DNA of 53,486 bases. Origin: Myxococcota bacterium. GTDB lineage: Bacteria; Myxococcota_A; Polyangia; HGW-17. The notes under the pieces were generated by a model, which ran no database searches, was not told the DNA's origin, and saw only the letters and a list, made by a program, of their open reading frames with translations. Of this stretch, positions 23,878 to 31,013 are shown piece by piece (the first letter of the stretch is position 1; each line of letters starts with the position of its first letter). The position numbers and the translations under genes were made by a program. The stretch lies in NCBI GenBank assembly GCA_018817795.1, contig JAHITJ010000251.1:1-53486 (forward strand), written 5' to 3'.

Positions 23878-24990
23878 TCAGTCGAGACGGATGGGCATCA
23901 AAACGGCAATGAAATTGCTGGTTTCGATAGGTTTGATCAGCGCAGGGCTCTTTGGATTATGAAGGAAAATGCTGAATTCTTTGCCTTGGATCTTGTTGAC
24001 GATGGTGTCAAAGAACTTGATATTAAAGGCAATTTGCATTTTCTCGCCTGTATAATCGACTTCTATTTCTTCTGTTCCCTTGCCCTTCAAGGTATCTATA
24101 CCTGTTAAAACGATGCCATCTTTCTGTATTTTTAAAATAACACCAGCATCACTTCCTTCAAATAGAAGGTTGATTCTCTTTAATGCACCGAGAAACTCCT
24201 CCTTCGGAATGACCAATTTATTGTCCTGATACTGGGGAATGACCTGCTCATACGGAGGAAATTTTGAATCAATCAACTTGATGTTCATCTTGGTGCTATC
24301 CGTTTTAAGCCCAAGAATTTTCAACTCCTTGTCATAGAAAAGACCGACGTTGGCGGAATCATCAGACAGCATTTTCATGATGTCGTTGACTCCCTTCCTC
24401 GGAATGATGATACCATTGGGAATGTTGAATTTTCCTTCAAATGGATATTCAGCAAGTGCCAACTTGTGACCATCGGTTGCCACTGATTTTGCAATGTTCT
24501 TTTCCGTTACAAGGTAAATACCGCCAAGATGTGGCTTTGTCTCGTCTGTTGCAACCGCGAAAAGTGTATGATCCAGCAATTCCCGGAGTATCTGAGATTC
24601 AAAACTTACATAGGCTGAATCCTCGTAAAAATTGAAGTTGGGGAAATCCTCATCGCGTAGCCCATTGAGTTCAAAGCGACTCTTGTGACTGGTAAGAAAA
24701 ATGGCATTTTCTTTCTTCTCAAGAGTCACTTCCTTGCCGGCAAGGTTGGACACAAGTTGATACAGCAGTTTACCATTGACAGTAGCTGTGCCTTGCGCAA
24801 AGACTTCGGCCTGAAATTCGCTGGTGACGGATGTGCTCATATCTGTCGCCCTGCAGAATATTTTTCCATCAGGATTTGCAGTGATCTGAATGTTTGAAAG
24901 GATTGGCTGAATGCTGGCGTTTCCTTCCGAAATTTTCTGGGCAAGGAACAGTCCGTTCAGAAAAGTGGATTTGTTCAACGTGATTTTCAT
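23878..24990 (-). CDS. dnaN: DNA polymerase III beta sliding clamp
   Basis: The homodimeric sliding clamp that tethers replicative polymerase and many repair factors to DNA. The 370-residue product has the three-fold clamp repeat: domain 1 begins MKITLNKSTFLNGLFLAQKI, with ILSNIQITANPDGKIFCRATDMSTSV cut here to ILSNIQITA...CRATDMS. The middle domain has TDGHKLAL and the C-terminus ends VLMPIRLD, where the usual MPM(R/K)-type tail forms part of the binding pocket. The ATG at 24990 is preferred over a GTG two codons upstream because GAGGGG is correctly spaced to it. It is followed by recF. No dnaA is adjacent; instead a 289-base AT-rich gap with DnaA-box-like sites lies upstream. Confidence 0.97.
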   Translation of the reverse strand: MKITLNKSTFLNGLFLAQKISEGNASIQPILSNIQITANPDGKIFCRATDMSTSVTSEFQAEVFAQGTATVNGKLLYQLVSNLAGKEVTLEKKENAIFLTSHKSRFELNGLRDEDFPNFNFYEDSAYVSFESQILRELLDHTLFAVATDETKPHLGGIYLVTEKNIAKSVATDGHKLALAEYPFEGKFNIPNGIIIPRKGVNDIMKMLSDDSANVGLFYDKELKILGLKTDSTKMNIKLIDSKFPPYEQVIPQYQDNKLVIPKEEFLGALKRINLLFEGSDAGVILKIQKDGIVLTGIDTLKGKGTEEIEVDYTGEKMQIAFNIKFFDTIVNKIQGKEFSIFLHNPKSPALIKPIETSNFIAVLMPIRLD

Positions 24991-25279
24991 TTGCACCCCT
25001 CACGGTTGGAAAAAGTATCCCTTTTCCTTTCGGAAATCAATCGGACTTTTACCTAAACTTTGAAAGACAAAACATAAGATCATACGGTCTTTTGTGTCTA
25101 CAAGTGTCCACTACTGCCTATCTACCAGGTTGCTTTTGTCAACAGGTTGTTTGTGACGCATGATTTTATAGACAATTTTCACCTTCGCCTATGTTGAAAG
25201 TTGCTTCCACAGTTTTTTTGTCGACAGGGAGCGTCCGCAGGTTTACAATTTTACGATTTTTTCCGCCTGAGGAGTATCC
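24991..25279. other. AT-rich intergenic region with DnaA-box-like cluster; candidate oriC or dnaN control region
   Basis: This 289-base divergent gap between dnaN and the GYF-protein gene holds several sites related to the DnaA box TTATCCACA. They are GTGTCTACA (25094-25102), GTGTCCACT (25104-25112, in tandem at 10-bp spacing), TTGTCAACA (25136-25144), minus-strand TTGTCTATAA (25166-25175), GCTTCCACA (25203-25211) and TTGTCGACA (25218-25226). Each matches the E. coli consensus at only 6 or 7 of 9 positions, but they share a TGTCNA(C/T)A core. The region is AT-rich and 2.9 kb from parS. It may be the chromosomal origin, or a DnaA-controlled promoter region for dnaN. No perfect DnaA box is present. 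Confidence 0.45.
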
Positions 25280-28200
25280 ATGAAAAAACGATGTTCAAAA
25301 TGCCAGGCCACCCTTCTCGACAATGTCAAGCAATGTCCGCTTTGCTACCATACACCCGAGGAGAACGAGGCAAATTATACCCTCGATGAAGTGCAAACGA
25401 TTTTTGTGAAAAGAAAGAATGAAAAGGTCTTCGGTCCTTTTCCAAAAGCCAAGGTGTTATCCCTGGTATCTTCAGGAAAATTGGAGGCCAGTGAGTTCAT
25501 CTCGGACGATCGTGAGAACTGGATACCTGTCACGTCCGTTCAGGAATTCACGGCGCTTCTTTCAGCGGGTATCAATTTGCCGGGCTCTACATCATCGGTT
25601 GATCTTCCAGCACACAAATCCTTGGGAGAAAGTGATCTTCCTTCGCTGAAAATGGATCCTGTGGGTTTGAAATCAGACCTGCCTGACTTCAAGCAGCCTT
25701 CTCCGCAGCACGATCTTCCATCTTTGAAAATGCAGCATGGCGAACCTGTTGTTAATCTGCCTGCACTTCATGAAGGGATAGCCATCAAGGCTCCTGTTGC
25801 AGGGTCATCCAATGCTTCCCTCCCAGGGCTGAAGACCGATCTTTCGCCGGGAATCAGGGACCTACCGGATGTGAAAAGAGACCTTCCCGGACAACCGGCG
25901 AACCTCCCCGGCTCGAAGTCAGAACTACCCGGACAACCGGCGAACCTCCCCGGCTCGAAGTCAGAACTACCCGGACAACCGACGAACCTCCCCAGCTCGA
26001 AGTCTGAGCTTCCCGGACAACCGGCGAACCTCCCCAGCTCGAAGTCTGAGCTTCCCGGACAACCGGCGAACCTCCCCGGCTCCATCGGATCCATGCCTGG
26101 GGATCGCAAGGATCTGTCGTTGAGCCTATCGGATGCCTTGTCCCGATCCGCCGCCGAGGATGAAGACCAGGAAAAGAATCGTGAGTTTTCCCTTCCACCG
26201 CTGGGTGGAGGACTCATCCCGGAAATCAAAATGGACCTCAATCCTTCGGGTATGAAATCACTGGAAATCAATGGTGACTCCCAGGGAACCGTCGGTTCGA
26301 AAAAACTGGAGATGCCACCAAGTCTCTTTGAGAGTTCGGATCACCTGGATCTCTCGATACTGAATCAGAAGGGTCCTGCTGAGAAGAGCCGGAGCGGACT
26401 GGATCTTGATCATCATGCGGATCATGATGCGGGAGTTGTGGTGGCGTCGCAGTCGCTATCGGACGAAGAGACGATTCCATTGACCCTCGACGATGAGCCG
26501 ATGATGGACAGGCGCCATGACAGACCCTCGCAAAAACGGGCGGCTTCGGGAAACCGCAGATTCCTGATATTGATTCCGCTGGTCCTGCTGCTCGCGGTGG
26601 CCGCTGCGTATCAGTTCAAGATTGGTCCTTTCTCGGGAAAACCAGATTCCACGAAAAACAAAAACAACATGCCGACATCGCCCAAACCAACGGCGGCGGT
26701 CATCTCCGAACACGAGAAGAACATCCTGAACCTGGATTATCCAAAACTGCTGGATTCATCACGTGGGGATGCGATGATTCATTGTGAATCCGCCTTGATA
26801 CTGGCCTGGTTCTACCATGAGTTTGAGCCGCTGGAGTCCTGCAAGAAGTTTCTGCAGACCCCCATTAATTCCACCGGTGACAACGAGACGAGGCGCTTCC
26901 AGTTTTTTCGCGCACTGCTGCTGACCCAGAATCCAAGACAGGCCCAGATGGAACGATTCTTCACCGGAACAGTGACGGATCCGGTCAAGGTCATGGAAGA
27001 GATTCTCTCGGCTTCGCGCAGCCAGAACAACCGCTCCCCGTTGTGGAATTTCCTCGGTGGTGTGCTTCAGATGGAGAAAAAGGACCCCAAAAAAGCAAGG
27101 GAGGCTTTCCAGTTGGTGAACAACACGGAGACGACACCCTCGTTCGGAGTAACCTGGTTCCTCGCGCGGCTCGGGGACGAGTCGGCCATCTCCGCCTTGA
27201 GTATGAATTCCGGAAATACTATCTGGAAATCCCTTCTGCAGGGATTTCAGTATGATGAAAAGAACTTGGGTTCGTTCACTTTCCTGGCATTTCCCGGAGA
27301 GTTCCCGCGGATACCGGTTCCGGAACCCGCGGTACTTGAAAAGATGGGTAGGAGATTCCGGGCCATCAATTTGGCCTTTTCATCGATCGCTGCCTGGGAA
27401 GGTGGTCAACTCGACGCAGCCAATTCCCTGTGTGACAAAGCCATCACCGAGGACGGACAGGACCGCATTGTTTGGCGCCTGTGCAGCCGGATGCGCTTGT
27501 TCCATGGACAATTAGGGAAATTTTCAACGACGGTCAACCTTAATCAGGAAGCCCCGACGATTCTGGCATGGATCATCGAAGGCCGGAAAAATCCAGCATT
27601 GAGTGCCTGGGAGGATTTGAAGAAACAGGATCCGGCCGGGAGCCTGGTGCTGGCACCACTGATTCTGATGCTGTCAGGGGCCGAAACCGAGGATGTTCAG
27701 GCAGCCATTCAGGCCGGCTTGACGGCCGATCTTCCCAGGACGCTGGAGTATCTGTGGACCGGAGTCTGGCAACGCTCGGACCTGGCTGGACAGGTGGAGA
27801 CGGCTGTGTTGGCTTGGGTGGCGGATAAAAAAGATGAAACCCAGGTGGTGAAGGATTTTCTGGGGATACTCACCCTGGTCCAGGCCCTGCAGGCGCAGGA
27901 CTGGAAAAAATTGATCCAGGCCGGTGAAAGCCTGAAAATCAAGGGCTCAACAATGCTGGAGATAGACGGGCTCGTGATGATGGCACGCATGATGGATTCC
28001 AAAGATAATCAGGCCGTGATCTGGGCGGATTCCCAACTCCAGCGGGTTTCTCCGGGGGCGCGATCGGCCGCGGCGCTGATGGCTATCCTGGGGTTGGCCG
28101 GAAAAGTGCAGGAAGCTCACCAGATTCTCGACAAGTACCAGGAAATCTTCCGGGAACCGCTGTTCTTCAAGGTTGCGGCACAGTTATACCTGTCGGGGAC

Positions 28201-28999
28201 GAGAAAGGATCGTCTGATGCGCTCCCGGTTTTTTGCGGAGAAAGCCATCAAGGCCAATCCACAGGACACCGAAGCCCTGTTCCTGATCGGCTTCATTCAA
28301 CTGGAGAGTGGTCAGCCCGAATCAGGCGAGAAGACCATCGTTCAGGCAGTGCAGGCCATGAATCAGCCCGTGCATGCATGGTTCATGCGGTGGTCCGAGC
28401 TCGAGAGCCGGCTGAAGCGCCCGCACATGGCGCTGGCGGCGATGGATGCCGGGCTGCGGAAGAGTCCGGATTATGGTCCGTTTCTTTTCAAGAAAGCACA
28501 AATCCTGGCCACTCAGAACAACCCGAAGGAAGCCCTGAACCTGCTGGAAAAAACGAAAGACGCTGGTATCGAGGAAGTTCAGCGATATATCCTGGAAGGT
28601 CGCTGTCATATTTCGCTTCGCCAGAAACGGGAAGCCGAGACCTCTTTTGCCAAAGCAGTTAAAGCGAATAATAAAAATATCTTGGCGCGCTATCTGCTTG
28701 GAAAGACGCTGTTGGCCAACGGTGCTCTGCGGCCAGCAATACCGCATCTCCAGTTCGCGGCCGAGGAGCTTGAAAAAGTATTGCAGGATCAAAGAATTCC
28801 GGAAGAGGCTGCACACTGGCAGACGGAAACCGTCGAATCCATGTTGGCGGAGACCTGCCGGTTGCTCGGCGGCGCGTACAAGGAAACCGGCAACCGGCAG
28901 ATGGCCATCAAGTACGTGAAGAAGTATGCCACCCTGGTGCCTGACGGACCCATGAAGGACGAGGCTTTGCGCCTTCTGCTTTTGCTTGGTGGGGAATAG
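25280..28999 (+). CDS. zinc-ribbon / GYF / TPR single-pass membrane scaffold protein
   Basis: A 1239-residue protein. A four-Cys zinc ribbon (Cys5, Cys8, Cys19, Cys22) is followed by a GYF_2-like domain (about 39-92; TIFVKRKNEKVFGPFPKAKVL ends before SDDRENWIPV). A long disordered Leu/Pro/Asp/Ser-rich region (95-420) comes next and includes five 14-residue LPGQPANLPGSKSE repeats. One membrane helix (about 427-446, FLILIPLVLLLAVAAAY) separates this from about 790 periplasmic residues dominated by TPR-like helical hairpins. The zinc-ribbon + GYF + disordered + TM order recalls the motility protein AgmX/GltJ, where zinc and GYF modules contact a polarity GTPase. That link is inference. The start has GGAG upstream. 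Its stop overlaps the rsmA start region. Confidence 0.72.
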   Translation: MKKRCSKCQATLLDNVKQCPLCYHTPEENEANYTLDEVQTIFVKRKNEKVFGPFPKAKVLSLVSSGKLEASEFISDDRENWIPVTSVQEFTALLSAGINLPGSTSSVDLPAHKSLGESDLPSLKMDPVGLKSDLPDFKQPSPQHDLPSLKMQHGEPVVNLPALHEGIAIKAPVAGSSNASLPGLKTDLSPGIRDLPDVKRDLPGQPANLPGSKSELPGQPANLPGSKSELPGQPTNLPSSKSELPGQPANLPSSKSELPGQPANLPGSIGSMPGDRKDLSLSLSDALSRSAAEDEDQEKNREFSLPPLGGGLIPEIKMDLNPSGMKSLEINGDSQGTVGSKKLEMPPSLFESSDHLDLSILNQKGPAEKSRSGLDLDHHADHDAGVVVASQSLSDEETIPLTLDDEPMMDRRHDRPSQKRAASGNRRFLILIPLVLLLAVAAAYQFKIGPFSGKPDSTKNKNNMPTSPKPTAAVISEHEKNILNLDYPKLLDSSRGDAMIHCESALILAWFYHEFEPLESCKKFLQTPINSTGDNETRRFQFFRALLLTQNPRQAQMERFFTGTVTDPVKVMEEILSASRSQNNRSPLWNFLGGVLQMEKKDPKKAREAFQLVNNTETTPSFGVTWFLARLGDESAISALSMNSGNTIWKSLLQGFQYDEKNLGSFTFLAFPGEFPRIPVPEPAVLEKMGRRFRAINLAFSSIAAWEGGQLDAANSLCDKAITEDGQDRIVWRLCSRMRLFHGQLGKFSTTVNLNQEAPTILAWIIEGRKNPALSAWEDLKKQDPAGSLVLAPLILMLSGAETEDVQAAIQAGLTADLPRTLEYLWTGVWQRSDLAGQVETAVLAWVADKKDETQVVKDFLGILTLVQALQAQDWKKLIQAGESLKIKGSTMLEIDGLVMMARMMDSKDNQAVIWADSQLQRVSPGARSAAALMAILGLAGKVQEAHQILDKYQEIFREPLFFKVAAQLYLSGTRKDRLMRSRFFAEKAIKANPQDTEALFLIGFIQLESGQPESGEKTIVQAVQAMNQPVHAWFMRWSELESRLKRPHMALAAMDAGLRKSPDYGPFLFKKAQILATQNNPKEALNLLEKTKDAGIEEVQRYILEGRCHISLRQKREAETSFAKAVKANNKNILARYLLGKTLLANGALRPAIPHLQFAAEELEKVLQDQRIPEEAAHWQTETVESMLAETCRLLGGAYKETGNRQMAIKYVKKYATLVPDGPMKDEALRLLLLLGGE
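25883..26092 (+). repeat. 42-bp minisatellite, five units
   Basis: Five head-to-tail 42-bp units, beginning at 25883, 25925, 25967, 26009 and 26051, each encode LPGQPANLPGSKSE with small changes; the last one degenerates after about 30 bases. Units 1-2 and 3-4 are nearly identical pairs, implying recent expansion. There are no spacers, so this is not a CRISPR array. Confidence 0.95.
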
Positions 29000-29004
29000 T
29001 GTCC

Positions 29005-29892
29005 ATGTCTGGAGCGGGTGAAGCGTGGCTGGGACAGTGGATCCCGAGCAAGGCCTGGGGTCAAAATTATTTAATCAATGGCGGAGTCATCGAGAAAATC
29101 GTGGATCTTTTACCGGTGCAAGCCAGACCGGTGATTGAGATCGGGTCCGGAAGGGGTGCGCTCACGAACGAGTTGCTCGCGCGGAGATTTGAAGTGATCG
29201 CCATCGAGCCGCACCGGGAGTCGGCTGCGTATCTGACGCACCGGTTCGGTGAGGATCCTCACTTCTCCCTGCGCGAAGAGGATGCCACGACGCTTGATTT
29301 TTCTTCTCTGCTTCAAGCGGGGGAATCCGGCGTCTTAGCGCCCGGCGACATCATGTCCCCTGGCGTTCTCACGCCGCCCGGCGTTCTCACGCCGCCCGGC
29401 GTTCTCACGCCGGCAGTGATTGGAAACCTGCCATACTGCGTGGCCGCGAGGATTTTGTTCGCACTGATCAGGACTGGGCGTGCGTGCTCGCCCTGGGTGC
29501 TGATGTTCCAGCGCGAGGTGGCGCAGCGGATCGTGGCCGGCCCGCATTCCAGGGAGTATGGACTTCTCTCGGTAGTCGCGCAACTGGCGGCCGGGTGCAC
29601 GATCTGCTTTCATGTGAGTCCCGGGTCCTTCTCGCCGGCCCCCAAGATCACCTCCTCGGTCGTGCGCTTTGAGCCGTTGCCGACTCGGAACGTCGACTGG
29701 AACGCCCTCTCGGTATGGCTGACCCGGATCTTTTCTATGCGCCGAAAGCAGATGGGCAACATCCTGACTTCGATGCTTCCGGCTGATCGGATCAAAGCGT
29801 TGCGCGCGGCCCCGCCGTTCTCCCTCCAACTCCGACCCGAGCAACTTTCACCCGAGGTGCATCTGGACCTTTTCGAGCGCTGCAGGGTGTGA
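29005..29892 (+). CDS. rsmA: 16S rRNA dimethyladenosine transferase RsmA (KsgA) with repeat insert
   Basis: Dimethylates two adjacent adenines near the 3' end of 16S rRNA, a late step in 30S assembly. Motifs seen: WGQNYLINGGVIEKIV (family: GQNFL), SAM-binding EIGSGRGALTNELL, acidic IAIEPH, EEDAT, and the catalytic NLPY. The C-terminal domain follows (FSMRRKQMGN). Between EEDAT and NLPY, about 35 residues rich in Gly/Pro/Val/Leu/Thr are inserted, encoded by 18-bp repeats that contain hairpins. Starts at GTG 28999 (overlapping the upstream TAG) and ATG 29005 are both possible; the ATG has better spacing from GGTGGGG. It is probably coupled to the GYF gene upstream. Confidence 0.93.
   Translation: MSGAGEAWLGQWIPSKAWGQNYLINGGVIEKIVDLLPVQARPVIEIGSGRGALTNELLARRFEVIAIEPHRESAAYLTHRFGEDPHFSLREEDATTLDFSSLLQAGESGVLAPGDIMSPGVLTPPGVLTPPGVLTPAVIGNLPYCVAARILFALIRTGRACSPWVLMFQREVAQRIVAGPHSREYGLLSVVAQLAAGCTICFHVSPGSFSPAPKITSSVVRFEPLPTRNVDWNALSVWLTRIFSMRRKQMGNILTSMLPADRIKALRAAPPFSLQLRPEQLSPEVHLDLFERCRV
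29341..29412 (+). repeat. 18-bp hairpin-containing repeats inside rsmA
   Basis: Four 18-bp units: a divergent first one at 29341-29358 (core GACATCATGTC, itself a dyad), then three almost identical ones at 29359, 29377 and 29395 with core GGCGTTCTCACGCC (arms GGCGT and ACGCC around TCTC). They encode PGDIMS and PGVLTP in frame. Confidence 0.9.
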
Positions 29893-29940
29893 CAATTTGA
29901 CACTCTTTTCGGGGTGTCATCAAACCGGTTTGTCAAATTG
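29893..29940. promoter_or_regulatory. inverted repeat upstream of gspC; possible enhancer-binding site or rsmA terminator
   Basis: CAATTTGACA (29893-29902) and its exact complement TGTCAAATTG (29931-29940) flank a 28-base interval that holds a further GTGTCA, giving several TGTCA half-sites. It starts right after the rsmA stop codon and lies 67-114 bases upstream of the -24 element at 30007, a typical distance for a sigma-54 activator site. As a terminator it would lack a T-run, so the activator-site reading is preferred. Confidence 0.4.
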
Positions 29941-30005
29941 GCAAACATCTTCGATTTTCCTTGAATTGACAGGAAAAATCATGATGATGCGGAATGCTTT
30001 CGGGC

Positions 30006-30021
30006 AGGCCCGGTTCTTGCA
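30006..30021 (+). promoter_or_regulatory. sigma-54 (-24/-12) promoter of the type II secretion operon
   Basis: AGGCCCGGTTCTTGCA matches TGGCACG-N4-TTGCA at 10 of 12 fixed positions, with the essential GG (30007-30008) and GC (30019-30020) at the correct spacing. It is 66 bases before the gspC ATG. Transcription would start at about 30032. An inverted repeat that could bind an activator lies upstream. Confidence 0.6.
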
Positions 30022-30086
30022 CTAGCGGCCTGTCCGGCGCGACATGAACGGTTTTCCGCCGGGTTCATGCGGGAGTTGGCGAACAC

Positions 30087-30998
30087 ATGGAAGGTCTGGC
30101 ACGTTTTTATCCCCATCTGATTCAGGCGACTCTGGTCCTGCTCCAGGGACTGGGGGCCGGTGTGATTGCGGCCGATATTGTGGCCTGGAAACTGTATTCC
30201 GCACCACGGCTCGATACGTCCCGCCGGCCGGTGGCCATGTTGGATACGGCTCCCAAGAAGCCGGAATGGGTCGCTGACTTGCGGGGTGTGTTGCGCAGAA
30301 ACATCTTCTGCGCCACCTGCGAACCGATTTCCCTGGACGATCTGGCGGGAACCGCCACCGCAGGAGGGGAACCGCCGGCGGCCGCCTCGCTGGAGGGTGC
30401 CGAACTCGTTGTCACGATGATGGCGAAGAACCCGAAGGACTCCCTGGCCACGGTGGCACTCACCACCCATGCGGAGGCCAAGTTTGTGCTGCTGTCGGAG
30501 GGTGATGCCCTCGGGGACGCCACGGTGGTCGCCATCGAGTCCAAGCGCGTGGTGTTCACTCAGGGAGGGCAGGAGAAAGTGCTGAACCTGATGGGCGAGC
30601 CCAAGAACAGTCCGGTGGTGGCCACGACGACCCCGCCTCCTGGTGCAGCCAATGCCAAGGGTGATGATGGCAGGATTCAGCAGGTAGGACCTTACAAGTA
30701 TGAAGTGGACAAGGCGGTGATCACCGATTTCATGAAGAACATGGCCTCAGCCAGCAGCGGCGCCCGGGTGATGCCCGATGCCAACGGCGGCTTCAAGGTT
30801 TCCTTTGTTCGCTCGTTCTCCGTGTTCTACAAGTTGGGAATCCGTTCCGGGGACGTTATTTCCTCGGTCAACAACATTCAACTGGATTCCATTGATCAGA
30901 CGTTCGCCCTATACACCAAGCTCAAGGACGCCAACCATCTGACCCTTTCGCTCAACCGCGGCGGTCAGACGATCAACATGGATTATTCCATCCGGTAA
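30087..30998 (+). CDS. gspC: type II secretion inner-membrane clamp protein GspC
   Basis: Connects the inner-membrane platform to the secretin and helps choose substrates. The 303-residue protein has one N-terminal membrane helix (about 14-34), a Pro-rich linker, and a homology-region (HR) domain (about 65-170, LRGVLRRNIFCATCEP ... LLSEGDALGDATVVAIESKRVVF split as LLSEGDALGDATVV and IESKRVVF). A spacer and a C-terminal PDZ domain follow (about 215-303; FYKLGIRSGDVISSVNN, LTLSLNRGGQ). The CATC pair in the HR domain is unusual and could form a disulfide. It is the first gene of the operon, downstream of a sigma-54 promoter candidate. GGAG lies 11 bases before the start, a weak ribosome site. 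Confidence 0.9.
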   Translation: MEGLARFYPHLIQATLVLLQGLGAGVIAADIVAWKLYSAPRLDTSRRPVAMLDTAPKKPEWVADLRGVLRRNIFCATCEPISLDDLAGTATAGGEPPAAASLEGAELVVTMMAKNPKDSLATVALTTHAEAKFVLLSEGDALGDATVVAIESKRVVFTQGGQEKVLNLMGEPKNSPVVATTTPPPGAANAKGDDGRIQQVGPYKYEVDKAVITDFMKNMASASSGARVMPDANGGFKVSFVRSFSVFYKLGIRSGDVISSVNNIQLDSIDQTFALYTKLKDANHLTLSLNRGGQTINMDYSIR

Positions 30999-31013
30999 TT
31001 TTTGGAGATGATG

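Noticed and set aside
25883-26092. Possible CRISPR-like array of direct repeats
   Set aside because: The repeats are contiguous, in frame with the coding sequence and have no unique spacers.
29966-29995. Sigma-70 promoter starting at TTGACA upstream of gspC
   Set aside because: No -10-like hexamer is present at 16-18 bases; the -24/-12 element further downstream is a better candidate.
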